From Ensifer adhaerens (GTDB taxonomy: Bacteria > Pseudomonadota > Alphaproteobacteria > Rhizobiales > Rhizobiaceae): DNA of 64,000 nt. A program made the translations under genes and the position numbers. The notes below the pieces were generated by a model. That model searched no databases. It was not told the origin of the DNA and saw nothing but the letters and a program-made list of their open reading frames with translations. Every line of letters starts with the position of its first letter. The first letter of the stretch is position 1. This document shows, piece after piece, positions 1-8,451 of the stretch. The stretch is from the NCBI RefSeq assembly GCF_001270265.1, contig NZ_LGAP01000004.1, positions 1 through 64,000 of the forward strand, written 5' to 3'.

Positions 1-662
1 TGCGGCAGATGGCCCGCATCGACGGCTCCAAGGGCGAACTCTTGGCCCGCATCGCCGAGGCGCTCGGGCAGATCAGCGAGTTGCGCATCAAGCTGATGTC
101 GATCGACCAGAACAACCGCAAGGAAACCCAAGGCCAGATCGTCGGCATCGAGGCCAAGATCGCCGAACTGAGCGAACGTGCGGTGGCGGCCAAGGACCGG
201 CTGTCGCGCATGGACGTGCGCGCCCCCGTCGACGGTCTCGTCTACGACCTGCAGATCCACACCATCGGCGGCATCATCGCCCCCGGCGCCACCGCCATGT
301 CGATCGTGCCCGAGGGCGAGGACCTGACGGTCGAGATCCGCATCCCGCCGGCCGACATCGACCGCATCGCCCCCGGCCAGCAAAGCCGCATGCGCTTTAC
401 CGTCTTCAACCAGCGCACCACCCCCGAACTCGACGGCCGCATCGACGTCGTCGCCGCCGCCACCACGCTCGACCGCAACACCGGACAGCCGTTCTATCTC
501 GCAACCGTCGAGATCACCGAGCCGCTCGACAAACTCGGCAGCCGCAAGCTCATGCCCGGCATGCCCGTCGAGGTCTTCGTCCAGACCGACGAGCGAACCG
601 CAATCTCATACCTGACAAAACCATTCACCGACCAGATGCTGCGCGCCTTCCGCGAGGAGTGA
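1..662 (+). CDS. HlyD-family type I secretion periplasmic adaptor, C-terminal part
   Basis: This is the C-terminal part of a membrane-fusion (adaptor) protein that would link an inner-membrane ABC exporter to an outer-membrane channel. The reading frame is already open at base 3, so the gene begins outside the window; families of this type are about 430 residues and about 219 are present. The visible part starts in the coiled-coil hairpin (repeated Ala/Glu/Leu heptads, 'IVGIEAKIAELSERAVAAKD'), then the lipoyl/barrel-sandwich return strand ('VRAPVDGLVYDLQIHTIGG') and the beta-barrel domain with 'DIDRIAPGQQSRMRF' and 'LMPGMPVEVFV', both typical of HlyD/PrsE proteins. The cognate ABC protein should lie just upstream of the window. 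It is separated from the core block by transposase debris and tRNA-Phe, which suggests accessory DNA. The exported substrate cannot be told. Confidence 0.85.
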   Translation, partial: RQMARIDGSKGELLARIAEALGQISELRIKLMSIDQNNRKETQGQIVGIEAKIAELSERAVAAKDRLSRMDVRAPVDGLVYDLQIHTIGGIIAPGATAMSIVPEGEDLTVEIRIPPADIDRIAPGQQSRMRFTVFNQRTTPELDGRIDVVAAATTLDRNTGQPFYLATVEITEPLDKLGSRKLMPGMPVEVFVQTDERTAISYLTKPFTDQMLRAFREE

Positions 663-710
663 GGGGGAGACATAATCGGCGCCCACAGCAAATTTGGCAT
701 TCGGTAGCGG

Positions 711-869
711 CGGAAGGTCTGCGACTGAGGTCCGCTTCCGCCACTTGGCGGAGGTCTTCTGATTGATCCCGTAGCGCTTCGAAAGCGTCCTCAGGCTCTC
801 TTGACTATGTTGTATCGCTCGACGGACTGCCTCTGTCGTCGTGGCACGTCCATGAAGAACCTGGCCCAG
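711..869 (-). pseudogene. IS481-like transposase, N-terminal fragment
   Basis: Read on the minus strand from 869 this gives an uninterrupted helix-turn-helix region containing 'TTTEAVRRAIQHSQ' and 'LRTLSKRYGINQKTVAKWRK', the N-terminal DNA-binding signature of rhizobial IS481-like transposases that carry an integrase core. The usual initiating Met is replaced by a CTG codon at 869-867, and the integrase core is missing because the reading ends near 711. It is therefore a dead fragment. It directly abuts the IS66 remnant at higher coordinates, so one element may have inserted into or recombined with the other. The family assignment comes from recognising the motif and no database search was possible. 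Confidence 0.6.
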
Positions 870-924
870 AGCGCGTCCCTTGATTCGGAAGACAAGGACG
901 CCCGATCAAAACCTGGGATCAAGT

Positions 925-1075
925 ATCTAAAGGGCCGGTCATCCCTGGCATAGGCCCAAAGCCAGGCTGTCTTTGTCGATCCGACACCGGGAGCCAGCGT
1001 CGGCAAGGTGGTTTCGTCGGCGAAGATCTGCTCCCCTTTCTTGATTTGATCAAAGAGGTAGTCGGCGAGGTGGGA
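925..1075 (-). pseudogene. IS66-family transposase (TnpC) internal fragment
   Basis: The minus strand encodes 'LADYLFDQIKKGEQIFADET' followed by a segment with 'TLPTLAPGVGSTKTAWLWAY' and 'ARDDRPF'. This is the DDE-region block conserved in IS66 transposases, where an Asp in an 'ADET/ADDT' motif is a catalytic residue and 'K(T)K..LW.Y.RD.RP' follows. Only about 50 of roughly 500 residues remain and no partner orfs (tnpA, tnpB) are visible, so it cannot be functional. The flanking sequence 1076-1150 is not recognisable and may be the scar of a further element. Together with the neighbouring IS481-like fragment it marks DNA that has received repeated insertions beside the tRNA-Phe 3' end. Confidence 0.75.
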
Positions 1076-1163
1076 ACAAAAGTGTCCGGAATTTTGAGGT
1101 GGTGTACTTTTTCTGGGCGTTTGGACAACAAAACGAACTAAAACCAAAGGCTGATCTTAGAGA

Positions 1164-1239
1164 TGGTGCCCGGAGGCGGATTTGAACCACCGACACGCGG
1201 ATTTTCAATCCGCTGCTCTACCAACTGAGCTATCCGGGC
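1164..1239 (-). tRNA. tRNA-Phe (GAA)
   Basis: A 76-nt cloverleaf with encoded CCA. The acceptor stem GCCCGGA pairs with TCCGGGC, the D arm is GCTC-N8-GAGC, the anticodon stem-loop is GGATTGAAAATCC with anticodon GAA (plus positions 1204-1206), and the T arm carries GGTTCAAATC. The 3' end faces the transposase debris at lower coordinates, the usual side for integration into tRNA genes. Confidence 0.97.
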
Positions 1240-1420
1240 ATCCTGCCGTTTCGGGCAGCGGCTCCTCTCGGAACCCTCGGGGCGTTGTCTGTGCCCCGGA
1301 AGCGAGCGGGGTTATAACATCTTGTTCGGCGGTGTCCAGCACCAAATGAAAGTTTTTTGGCAGGAATTTCAAAGATAGTGGAAAAGGCCAAAAAACCGAA
1401 GATATTCAGGCAGATCGCGG

Positions 1421-1630
1421 TCAGCGATCATCGTCGTCCGCTTTCGTCTCGTCGTCTGCGACGGGAATGGCGTAGGAGCCCGAGAGCCAGCGATTGAGGT
1501 CGACATTGCGGCAGCGGTCCGAGCAGAAGGGATAGTGCTCGCGGTGCGAGGGACGCCCGCATTCGGGGCACGGACGCGGTGCGCGCAGAGGTGCTACGTT
1601 CGAGCCGCTCTTCTTGTCTTCGTCAGTCAC
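1421..1630 (-). CDS. yacG: DNA gyrase inhibitor YacG, zinc-binding
   Basis: A 69-residue protein of the YacG family, small zinc proteins that in E. coli bind GyrB and inhibit DNA gyrase. The zinc site is visible as 'CPECGRP' and 'FCSDRC', a Cys4 arrangement, followed by the family motif 'VDLNRWLSGSYAIP' and an acidic tail ending in DDDDR. The start chosen is GTG at 1630, five bases past the maf stop codon, so the two genes form one transcription unit; a longer frame upstream only reads through maf in another frame. Length matches the family. The gyrase role is known for E. coli and is inferred here. Confidence 0.9.
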   Translation of the reverse strand: MTDEDKKSGSNVAPLRAPRPCPECGRPSHREHYPFCSDRCRNVDLNRWLSGSYAIPVADDETKADDDDR

Positions 1631-1635
1631 TGCCT

Positions 1636-2256
1636 TCAGCCTTCCAGCCAACGATTGTGAACGTCGTAGCCTTCGCCGACCAACAGCCCGACCGTCTCGT
1701 AGAGCGGCAGGCCGACGACATTGCTGTAGGAGCCGACGAGCTTGACCACGAAGCTGCCGGCGATCCCCTGGATGCCATAGGCGCCTGCCTTGCCGCGCCA
1801 TTGGCCGGAGGCAAGATAGCTCTCGATGTCAAAACCGGAAAGGCGCTTGAAGCGAACCTTGGTGTCGACCACCTTCTGGCGCAGCGTCTTGTCGGGCGTG
1901 ATCAGGCAGATGCCGGTATAGACGCGGTGGCTGCGGCCCGACAGCAGATGCAGGGCGCTCGAGGCTTCGCTGACGAGTTCCGGCTTCGGCAGGATGCGCC
2001 GGCCGACACAGACGACCGTGTCGGCTGCCAGGATATAGCTGCCATCCCAACCGGCTTCGCCCTTGATCGCCGCAAGCGCCGCCTTCGCCTTTTCCGCCGA
2101 GAGGCGACGCGCCAGCGACCGCGGATGCTCGGAGCGCTTCGGCGTCTCGTCGAGATCCATCGGCATCAGGCGCGCAGGCTCGATGCCTGCCTGGGCCAAA
2201 AGCTCGATGCGACGCGGCGAACCGGACGCCAGTATCAGTTTTTGAGCCGCTGTCAT
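1636..2256 (-). CDS. maf: Maf family nucleoside triphosphate pyrophosphatase
   Basis: A 206-residue Maf protein, a house-cleaning nucleotide pyrophosphatase that hydrolyses non-canonical or excess NTPs (dTTP/UTP or m7GTP in characterised relatives). The N-terminal loop '[10 protein letters not shown]' (residues 8-16), 'AADTVV' with the catalytic Asp at 79, and '[11 protein letters not shown]' are the conserved active-site blocks. Length is normal. It lies between infA and yacG on the same strand, the standard alphaproteobacterial order, and is probably co-transcribed with both. Which Maf subfamily, and thus which nucleotide, is not certain from the motifs alone. Confidence 0.93.
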   Translation of the reverse strand: MTAAQKLILASGSPRRIELLAQAGIEPARLMPMDLDETPKRSEHPRSLARRLSAEKAKAALAAIKGEAGWDGSYILAADTVVCVGRRILPKPELVSEASSALHLLSGRSHRVYTGICLITPDKTLRQKVVDTKVRFKRLSGFDIESYLASGQWRGKAGAYGIQGIAGSFVVKLVGSYSNVVGLPLYETVGLLVGEGYDVHNRWLEG

Positions 2257-2305
2257 CGGAACGCGCCGTCACCCCAGAGATATGATGAAGCCACCTGTCG
2301 GTGGT

Positions 2306-2524
2306 TTACTTGAAACGATAGGTGATGCGACCCTTGGTCAGGTCATAGGGCGTCATTTCGACGAGCACCTTGTCGCCGGCCAGAACGCGGATACGGTTCT
2401 TGCGCATGCGGCCTGCGGTATGGGCAATAATTTCATGTTCATTTTCGAGCTTCACGCGGAAGGTCGCATTGGGAAGCAATTCCGTGACCACGCCCGGAAA
2501 TTCGAGGACTTCTTCTTTCGCCAT
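2306..2524 (-). CDS. infA: Translation initiation factor IF-1
   Basis: A 72-residue S1/OB-fold protein that binds the A site of the 30S subunit during initiation. It starts '[20 protein letters not shown]' and ends '[12 protein letters not shown]', both diagnostic of IF-1. A longer frame is open upstream to 2596, but the conserved N-terminus and family length fix the start at 2524. It is followed by maf after a 49-bp gap that contains only a weak CCACC/GGTGG stem. Upstream lies the 270-bp inverted-repeat element, which separates infA from the phosphatase gene, so infA probably has its own promoter near or inside that element. Confidence 0.97.
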   Translation of the reverse strand: MAKEEVLEFPGVVTELLPNATFRVKLENEHEIIAHTAGRMRKNRIRVLAGDKVLVEMTPYDLTKGRITYRFK

Positions 2525-2651
2525 GTAGGACTGTTCTTTCTGTGTTTGTTCGGGGATACGACACGCATCCCGAAAAATTCGCCGGAAACTACACAATCGA
2601 CGAGGATTTGTGAACCGCTTTGCGCCGGCTTTTCAGCTTTTGTACTGCCTT

Positions 2652-2921
2652 ATACCAACCTGCGCTGATATTGATCGATTGCGCCGGAGCGATTTTGGTT
2701 TCCGGCAAGGAGACAACCGCAACCGGACCCAAGCGGTCCGGTGAGGATTGTCGACGCCGTCCGGAGGCCAAAAGCGCCCGGCCCTTCGGGTGGACCGTCT
2801 GTCGGCCACCGGCAGCGTCGCAATCCTCGACCGATGCCAAGGCATCGCTCTACGGTATGCTCCTTCCCGGATGACCGCACACGGTCCCACGCAATAGATC
2901 AATATCAGCGCAGGTTGGTAT
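2652..2921. repeat. 270-bp inverted-repeat element (MITE/RIME-like)
   Basis: The ends are 32-bp inverted repeats with one mismatch: 2652-2683 begins ATACCAACCTGCGCTGATAT and 2890-2921 is its reverse complement. The interior is itself foldable. ACCGGACC/GGTCCGGT forms a hairpin near 2720-2741, GAGGATTGTCGACGC (about 2742-2756) is nearly complementary to GCGTCGCAATCCTC further right, and GATGCC/GGCATC forms a small stem. No transposase-sized frame is present. The right terminus overlaps the stop codon of the phosphatase gene (TAA, 2923-2921). The size, terminal repeats and intergenic position resemble rhizobial intergenic mosaic elements or a MITE; no target duplication can be defined. The same 13-bp terminal sequence recurs at 43511. 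Confidence 0.75.
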
Positions 2922-3388
2922 TAAGCTTTTTCGCCCGCGGGCGCCACTACCAGACGGCGATTAATCAGAGTGGCAAGGTGATCGCGAACGGCACGATAGG
3001 CATCGACAATCTGCTCGCGCGTGCCGGTAGCAACGGTCGGGTCCGGCGTCGGCCAATAGACCACGTCGACGGCCATCGAGCGAGTCAAATCCAGCGCCAT
3101 ATGATGGGCCTCCGGCGCCAGCGTGACGATGAGGTCGAAATAGTCGTCCTCGAGTTCGTCCAGGGTGCGCGGCTGATGCCGCCCGATCGACAGGCCGATC
3201 TCATCCAGCACGACATCGACGAAGGGATCGCGCTCGCCGTGACGCACGCCGGCGGAAGCGACATAGGTGCCCGCCGGCAGCGCAGCCTTGGCGAGTGCCT
3301 CTGCCATCGGCGAGCGGATTGCGTTCATGCCGCACATGAAGAGAACGGAACGGGGCGTTGTCGGCTGGCGCGTCGCGGTTCCCGTCAT
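2921..3388 (-). CDS. Low-molecular-weight phosphotyrosine-phosphatase-like / ArsC-type protein
   Basis: About 155 residues with the fold signature of low-molecular-weight protein phosphatases and arsenate reductases. The P-loop CX5R is visible as 'CGMNAIRS' (Cys19, Arg25 with the start used), and the late acid motif 'YWPTPDPT' supplies the general-acid Asp. In rhizobia this gene always follows the UPF0262 gene; its substrate is not known. Two starts are possible. GTG at 3406 overlaps the preceding stop (GTGA) but has no ribosome-binding site, while ATG at 3388 is preceded by GGAG at a good distance and is preferred. The stop codon lies at the exact end of the inverted-repeat element, so the original 3' end may have been altered by it. 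Confidence 0.85.
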   Translation of the reverse strand: MTGTATRQPTTPRSVLFMCGMNAIRSPMAEALAKAALPAGTYVASAGVRHGERDPFVDVVLDEIGLSIGRHQPRTLDELEDDYFDLIVTLAPEAHHMALDLTRSMAVDVVYWPTPDPTVATGTREQIVDAYRAVRDHLATLINRRLVVAPAGEKA

Positions 3389-3402
3389 CCCGGTCTCCGC
3401 CG

Positions 3403-3879
3403 TCACCCGCGCCAATAGAGCACGCAGACGAGCGTGAACAGGCGGCGGGCGGTGTCGAAATCGAGCCGGATCTTGCCCGACAGGCGGTCCATCAGCGTCT
3501 GCGATCCCTCGTTGTGAATGCCGCGACGTCCCATGTCGATCGCCTCGATCTGGCTCGGCGTCGCCGAGCGGATCGCCTCGTAGTAGCTCTCGCAGATCAT
3601 GAAGTAGTCCTTCACGATCCGGCGAAACGGCGTCAGCGAGAGAATATGTGTGGCGACGTCAGATCCCTTCTCGGTCGAGATCGCAAAGACCAGCTTGGCA
3701 TCCATCAGAGAGAGGTTGAGCTTGTAGGGGCCGCCCGGGTGGCCGACCGGTTCGAACAGGTTTTCTTCGAGAAGATCGAAGATCGCAACCGCACGCTCAT
3801 GCTCCACGTCGGGCGTCGAACGGCCGATCGTCTCGTCCAATACGACATCGCAGAGGCGCTGGTTGCGGTCAGCCTTCAT
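3403..3879 (-). CDS. UPF0262 family protein
   Basis: A 158-residue protein of the alphaproteobacterial UPF0262 family, recognised from '[13 protein letters not shown]', '[13 protein letters not shown]' and '[20 protein letters not shown]'. There is no signal peptide or membrane segment, so it is probably cytosolic. Function is unknown. Its start overlaps the hisD stop by four bases (ATGA at 3879-3876), which points to translational coupling, and it is followed by the phosphatase gene; this order is conserved across Rhizobiales and suggests a shared, still unassigned role. Confidence 0.9.
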   Translation of the reverse strand: MKADRNQRLCDVVLDETIGRSTPDVEHERAVAIFDLLEENLFEPVGHPGGPYKLNLSLMDAKLVFAISTEKGSDVATHILSLTPFRRIVKDYFMICESYYEAIRSATPSQIEAIDMGRRGIHNEGSQTLMDRLSGKIRLDFDTARRLFTLVCVLYWRG

Positions 3880-5180
3880 CCCGCATCCCCGAGATTGAGG
3901 CGAATGGCGACCGAGCGCGCATGGGCCTCAAGCCCTTCGGACCGCGCCAGCGCGATCGCGGCCGGGCCGAGGATACGGAGCTGCTCCGCGTCGAGGCGCA
4001 GGATGGAGGTGCGCTTCATGTAATCGAGAACGCCGAGGCCGGAGGAGAACCGCGCCGAGCGTGCCGTCGGCAGCACGTGGTTTGAACCGCCGACATAGTC
4101 GCCGATGACTTCGGGCGTGTGGCGTCCGACAAAGATGGCGCCGGCATTGCGGATCCTGGTAACCATCGGCTCGGGATCGGCAAGCGCCAGTTCCAGATGC
4201 TCGGCGGCTATGCGGTTTGCAAGCGGTATCGCCTTTTCCAGATCCGGCACGAGGATGATCGCGCCGAAATCGCGCCAGCTCGCCGATGCCGTTTCGGCCC
4301 GCGGCAGGGTCTTCAACTGGCGCTCGACCGCTGCTTCGACCGCCTGGCCGAAGGCCGCGTCGTCGGTGATCAGGATCGACTGGGCGCCGACATCGTGTTC
4401 GGCCTGCGCAAGCAAGTCGGCGGCGATCCAGTCCGGGTCGTTTTCGCGGTCGGCGATGACGAGCACCTCGGACGGGCCGGCAATCATGTCGATGCCGACG
4501 GTGCCGAAGACCTGGCGCTTGGCGGCAGCGACATAGGCATTGCCCGGGCCGACGACCTTGGCGACAGGCGCGATGGTCGCGGTGCCATAGGCAAGGGCGG
4601 CGATCGCCTGCGCGCCGCCGATGCGGTAGATTTCCTCGACACCGGCAAGCCGCGCCGCTGCCAGCACGGCGGGGTTGATCTTGCCGCCACTGGCCGGCAC
4701 GACCATGACGATGCGCTCAACGCCGGCGACCTTGGCCGGCAGCGCATTCATCAGCACCGAACTCGGATAGCTCGCCGTACCGCCCGGAACGTACAGCCCG
4801 ACGGCGTCGACCGCCGTCCAGCGCGAGCCGAGGCCGACGCCCATCGTATCCTCGTAGATATCGTCCTTCGGCCGCTGGCGGGCGTGGTGCGCCTCGATAC
4901 GGACGGCGGCAACCTTGAGCGCGCCCAGCACTTCCGGCTCGACGCTCTGGATCGCGGCATCGATTTCCTCGGCACTGACGGCCATCGGCGTCGTTGCGAA
5001 GTCGATGCCGTCGAAGCGGGCGGAATATTCCGCCACCGCCTGATCGCCGCGCAGGCGAACATCGTCAATGATCGCCTTGACCGTCGCGTTCACGTCCTCG
5101 GAAACTTCACGCTTGGTGGTCAGGAATGCCGCGAACTGCTGTTCGAAGTTACCGTCGAGATAGTTCAGCCTGATTGCCAA
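3876..5180 (-). CDS. hisD: Histidinol dehydrogenase
   Basis: A 434-residue zinc-dependent enzyme catalysing the last two steps of histidine synthesis, L-histidinol to L-histidine with two NAD+. Diagnostic blocks are present in order: '[20 protein letters not shown]', '[12 protein letters not shown]', '[15 protein letters not shown]', '[17 protein letters not shown]', '[11 protein letters not shown]' (the catalytic Glu-His pair) and 'GGSNHVLPT' (zinc-site His). Length is typical. As usual in Rhizobiales it sits apart from the other his genes, in a block with DUF2948 and murA upstream and UPF0262 downstream. Confidence 0.97.
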   Translation of the reverse strand: MAIRLNYLDGNFEQQFAAFLTTKREVSEDVNATVKAIIDDVRLRGDQAVAEYSARFDGIDFATTPMAVSAEEIDAAIQSVEPEVLGALKVAAVRIEAHHARQRPKDDIYEDTMGVGLGSRWTAVDAVGLYVPGGTASYPSSVLMNALPAKVAGVERIVMVVPASGGKINPAVLAAARLAGVEEIYRIGGAQAIAALAYGTATIAPVAKVVGPGNAYVAAAKRQVFGTVGIDMIAGPSEVLVIADRENDPDWIAADLLAQAEHDVGAQSILITDDAAFGQAVEAAVERQLKTLPRAETASASWRDFGAIILVPDLEKAIPLANRIAAEHLELALADPEPMVTRIRNAGAIFVGRHTPEVIGDYVGGSNHVLPTARSARFSSGLGVLDYMKRTSILRLDAEQLRILGPAAIALARSEGLEAHARSVAIRLNLGDAG

Positions 5181-5216
5181 CGCAAAATGTCCTTGTGGTA
5201 TGCCTGTGTCGCGGGT

Positions 5217-5657
5217 TCAAACGCCTTCGGGATGCCGGGGCTTGAAGGCGGTTTCCCATGCTCCGCCGGTATCTGCAAGCTGTGCCTCGATGCATTCCAC
5301 ATCAAGGGCAATGGAAGCTTCGCCGGCAAGCACCAGTTCGACGGTGCCTTCCGGCCCCTCACCTGCAACGGCGAACCGCACCGCCAGCAGATCGAGCACG
5401 GCTTCGCCGTTGCGACGGTCAAAGCCGAGCGAGCGCACGGCGCTGACCCGCTTGAACAGGAGCACGGCGCGACGACGCTCGAAGGAACGCCGCTTGCCGT
5501 CGGCCATCTCCCAGACGAACCGGTTGACGGTGAGCGAAAACTGCTTGCGACGCGCGTCGTATTCCAGTCCGGAAACCTTGAAAACGGCATCCTGGACGTG
5601 GGCGGAGACAACCGCTAGGTCCTCCTCGTCAAGCGCCAGCAGCTTCAGGCCATCCAT
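5217..5657 (-). CDS. DUF2948 family protein
   Basis: About 146 residues, beginning 'MDGLKLLALDEEDLAVVSAH' in the way DUF2948 proteins do. The family is restricted to Alphaproteobacteria and has no known function. No signal peptide or membrane helix is seen. There are two close ATG codons: the second (5657) has AAAGGA about 9 bases upstream and is preferred, while the first (5666) would leave the ribosome-binding site almost touching the start. It lies between murA and hisD on the same strand with short gaps, a conserved arrangement. Confidence 0.85.
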   Translation of the reverse strand: MDGLKLLALDEEDLAVVSAHVQDAVFKVSGLEYDARRKQFSLTVNRFVWEMADGKRRSFERRRAVLLFKRVSAVRSLGFDRRNGEAVLDLLAVRFAVAGEGPEGTVELVLAGEASIALDVECIEAQLADTGGAWETAFKPRHPEGV

Positions 5658-5763
5658 GCGATCCATTCCTTTCGCTTTCGTCGCACATTTTGCGTGCCAC
5701 AAGTGAAATGGACATAGGACGTCGCGCCTGAAACCGCAACGGCATCAGGCGCGACGGGCAAAA

Positions 5764-7056
5764 TCAGTCGCTGACGCGCTCGACGTGGGCGCCGCAACGG
5801 GTGAGCTTTTCTTCCAGCCGCTCGAAGCCGCGGTCGAGATGGTAGACGCGCGACACCATGGTTTCGCCTTCCGCCGCAAGACCGGCGATGACGAGCGAGA
5901 CCGAGGCACGCAAGTCTGTCGCCATCACAGGCGCGCCCTTCAGCCGGCTGACACCTTCGATCTTGGCAGTCTGGCCTGACAGCGAGATCTTGGCGCCAAG
6001 GCGCGCCAGCTCCTGGACGTGCATGAAGCGGTTTTCGAAGATCGTCTCGGTGATGTGCGAAACGCCGTTCGACTTGGTCATCAGCCCCATGAACTGGGCC
6101 TGCAGATCGGTCGGGAATCCGGGGAACGGATCGGTGACGATATCGACCGGCTTGATGCCGGCGCCGTTGCGCACGACGCGGATGCCGCTGTTGGTCGGCG
6201 TGATCTCGGCGCCGGCCCGGCGGATCGCCTCGAGTGCGGTGTCAAGCAGCGCCATATCCGTGTCTTCGAGGATGACGTCGCCGCCGGTCATGGCAACGGC
6301 CATGGCGTAGGTACCGGTCTCGATACGGTCAGGCAGGACGCGGTGGCGCGCACCGGACAGCGAGCGCACGCCTTCGATGGTGATCGTCGCCGTGCCCTGG
6401 CCGGTGATCTTGGCGCCCATGGCATTCAGGCAATTGGCAAGGTCAGCCACCTCGGGCTCGCGCGCCGCATTGCCGAGCACGGTGGTGCCATTGGCAAGTG
6501 TGGCCGCCATCATCAACACGTGCGTGGCGCCGACGGAAACCTTCGGGAAGGTGTAGCGCGCGCCGATCAGGCCGCCTGCCGGTGCCGTCGCGTTGACGTA
6601 CCCGCCGTCGATCTCGATGTTGGCGCTGAGCGCCTGCAGACCCTCGATGAACAGATCGACCGGACGTGTGCCGATGGCGCAGCCGCCCGGCAGCGACACG
6701 CGGGCCTTGCCTTCGCGCGCCAGAAGCGGACCGATGACCCAGAAGCTCGCGCGCATCTTCGAAACGAGTTCATAGGGCGCCGTAGTGTCGACGATGTTGC
6801 GGCAGGTGAAATGGATCGTGCGGGCGTAGCTCTCACCCTGGCGCTCGCGTCGGCCGTTGACCGAGATATCGACGCCGTGGTTGCCCAGAATGCGGCTCAG
6901 TTGCTCGACGTCGGCCAGATGCGGAACGTTTTCCAGCGTCAGCGTGTCGTCGGTCAAAAGCGATGCGATCATCAACGGCAGGGCCGCATTCTTCGCGCCG
7001 GAGATCGGAATGACCCCGTGAAGTTCATTCCCGCCTACAATCCTGATGCGATCCAT
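5764..7056 (-). CDS. murA: UDP-N-acetylglucosamine 1-carboxyvinyltransferase MurA
   Basis: A 430-residue enzyme transferring enolpyruvate from PEP to UDP-GlcNAc, the first committed step of peptidoglycan synthesis in the cytoplasm. The substrate-binding '[10 protein letters not shown]' (Lys22-Asn23) and the loop '[20 protein letters not shown]' with the catalytic Cys126 are both present, so the enzyme should be fosfomycin-sensitive in principle. The late motif '[17 protein letters not shown]' is also conserved. Length is normal. It heads the minus-strand block that continues with DUF2948 and hisD. Confidence 0.98.
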   Translation of the reverse strand: MDRIRIVGGNELHGVIPISGAKNAALPLMIASLLTDDTLTLENVPHLADVEQLSRILGNHGVDISVNGRRERQGESYARTIHFTCRNIVDTTAPYELVSKMRASFWVIGPLLAREGKARVSLPGGCAIGTRPVDLFIEGLQALSANIEIDGGYVNATAPAGGLIGARYTFPKVSVGATHVLMMAATLANGTTVLGNAAREPEVADLANCLNAMGAKITGQGTATITIEGVRSLSGARHRVLPDRIETGTYAMAVAMTGGDVILEDTDMALLDTALEAIRRAGAEITPTNSGIRVVRNGAGIKPVDIVTDPFPGFPTDLQAQFMGLMTKSNGVSHITETIFENRFMHVQELARLGAKISLSGQTAKIEGVSRLKGAPVMATDLRASVSLVIAGLAAEGETMVSRVYHLDRGFERLEEKLTRCGAHVERVSD

Positions 7057-7111
7057 GAGGCCTCTCGAACGGGCTTGGCCCGCCTTTCCAAAAAAATGAA
7101 GTGTGTCTGAA

Positions 7112-7134
7112 GGCGCCTCTTTAGTGGAGACGCC
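7112..7134. promoter_or_regulatory. Hairpin upstream of murA
   Basis: GGCGCCTC-N7-GAGACGCC, an 8-bp inverted repeat with one mismatch, about 55 bp upstream of the murA start. It could be an operator or a 5'-UTR stem. No further support is visible. Confidence 0.3.
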
Positions 7135-7222
7135 GCGAAATTAGAAGTGCCTTGAACGCAAGACGGCCACGGCCACCTGCATGCGTGAAGGAATGCCGAA
7201 CGGCAGCCCTCCCCTCCTCGTA

Positions 7223-7462
7223 CTAATCTTCGGATTCGTCCGTTTTTGCGGCAGGCACGCCGATCGTCTCGTCGGCGGCACCGGAACGGCGCGCGCGCAT
7301 CTGCTGTTTGCGGCGCTGCAGATTGTCGCGCAGCGTCTTGGCAAGGCGCGCCTTTCTCAGGTCCTGCTCGGTCGTATCCTTTTGCTTGCGCTTTGCCGTC
7401 GCATTCTGCGGTTCGGCCAGCGGCGGTTCGCCCTCAGCGCTTTTCTTATCGTCTGTTTGCAT
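7223..7462 (-). CDS. Conserved small basic protein, rhizobial
   Basis: A 79-residue, highly charged protein with no membrane segment. It has an acidic/polar N-terminus, a Lys/Arg-rich middle ('KRKQKDTTEQDLRKARLAKT') predicted as a long helix, and a further basic cluster 'RRKQQMRARR'. I do not recognise a domain. A protein of this kind commonly lies upstream of murA in Rhizobiaceae, and it runs on the same strand. The basic helix might bind nucleic acid, but this is only a composition-based guess. Confidence 0.6.
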   Translation of the reverse strand: MQTDDKKSAEGEPPLAEPQNATAKRKQKDTTEQDLRKARLAKTLRDNLQRRKQQMRARRSGAADETIGVPAAKTDESED

Positions 7463-7619
7463 AAGGCTGCATTAGCGCAAAACCAGGGACTTCGGAAGCC
7501 GAAACGGATTTTCTCACAGCTCAACACCGAAAACTTCGAAATGCTGCTTGCGCTCCCCGTCCAGCTATGGCAATAGGCGCCTCGCTTGATGCGGCTTGTC
7601 ACTGAACCGGCCGCGAGAT

Positions 7620-7694
7620 GCTGCTATAGCTCAGGGGTAGAGCACTCCCTTGGTAAGGGAGAGGCCGAGAGTTCAAATCTCTCTAGCAGCACCA
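7620..7694 (+). tRNA. tRNA-Thr (GGT)
   Basis: A 75-nt cloverleaf with encoded CCA. The acceptor GCTGCTA pairs with TAGCAGC, the D arm is GCTC-N7-GAGC, the anticodon stem CTCCC/GGGAG encloses TTGGTAA (anticodon GGT at 7652-7654), and the T arm is GAGAG-TTCAAAT-CTCTC. It is isolated from other tRNA genes. Confidence 0.97.
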
Positions 7695-7784
7695 GTTTTC
7701 TCTTAATTTATCAATACGTTATGCGGAACCAGCGAAGAAGCCAACCCGCATGAGACGACATGAATGCGCGGGGCATTCCATGAA

Positions 7785-7805
7785 TTGCACGGTTGAACCG
7801 TGCAA
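7785..7805. other. 9-bp hairpin downstream of tRNA-Thr
   Basis: TTGCACGGT-TGA-ACCGTGCAA is a perfect 9-bp stem with a 3-nt loop. A third copy of the arm (CCGTGC) follows within ten bases, so alternative pairing is possible. There is no T-run on either side, so it is not a standard terminator. Confidence 0.4.
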
Positions 7806-7938
7806 AAGCCGTGCACTTTGTTCTCATCTGTTCTCGTAGCGAACCTGGCAAACAGGAACCTGATGGGACACGATCTCAATTTTTAATGTGCTTCACTGTA
7901 GAGATTGCCCACAGTGCCCCTGATTGAGGAAACCTGCC

Positions 7939-8451
7939 GTGAAATTGTTCGACTGGCTGATAGGATATAAACCGGCGCCGAAGGGCGTGGACCGCCAATC
8001 GACGGCAGCGCTTCGCACTAATCTTCTCGCCATCAATAGAAAGACTGCGCCGTTCATCATTCGTGACGGCAAGCCGGAAGGCGTCGATCTCGTCGCGGAA
8101 TGGAAGATTGTTGATGCCCGCTGGTACGAACTATTTGCCAAAGCCGGGCTGCAAAGGGTGTTCAAGGTGTTGATGAAATTCGATGCCGCCGATTGCGAAG
8201 TCCGCGCCGTCGATCAGGCATGGTCTGTCGAATGGCGCGCCGGCGTGCCCATGCTCGCGTTAAGCGCTGATGCGTTTCGCGGTCGAAAGTGGGAAAAAAG
8301 CTTCGGCATGGCCTTCGCCTTCAAGGAAGATTTGTCCTACGGCAAGGTTTACGAATATCGCTTCAATACCGCCGAAATAAAGACGCCCCTAATTGACGCC
8401 GCTCATCGGGCTGGCTGGGGTTGGAGAAGCGTGGCGTTCGGGAAGTTGTGA
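7939..8451 (+). CDS. Hypothetical protein downstream of tRNA-Thr
   Basis: About 170 residues, soluble, no signal peptide. I do not recognise a domain. Recognisable stretches are 'KLFDWLIGYKPAPKGVDR' near the start and a Trp-rich end, 'HRAGWGWRSVAFGKL'. The start chosen is GTG at 7939, preceded by GAGGA at about 8 bases; an in-frame TTG at 7924 would place the ribosome-binding site inside the gene. It has no neighbour on its strand closer than the cold-shock gene. Its position at the 3' side of a tRNA gene may mean it was acquired, but no integrase is seen. Confidence 0.6.
   Translation: MKLFDWLIGYKPAPKGVDRQSTAALRTNLLAINRKTAPFIIRDGKPEGVDLVAEWKIVDARWYELFAKAGLQRVFKVLMKFDAADCEVRAVDQAWSVEWRAGVPMLALSADAFRGRKWEKSFGMAFAFKEDLSYGKVYEYRFNTAEIKTPLIDAAHRAGWGWRSVAFGKL

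Noticed and set aside
2289-2307. Terminator between infA and maf
   Set aside because: The CCACC/GGTGG stem is short and is not followed by a T-run; the genes look co-transcribed.
4119-5618. A 499-codon open frame opposite hisD and DUF2948
   Set aside because: Covers two conserved genes on the other strand and shows no protein family.
7820-7833. GTTC-TCATCT-GTTC as an alphaproteobacterial LexA (SOS) box
   Set aside because: The spacer is six bases, whereas the consensus GTTC-N7-GTTC needs seven, and the downstream gene has no repair motif.
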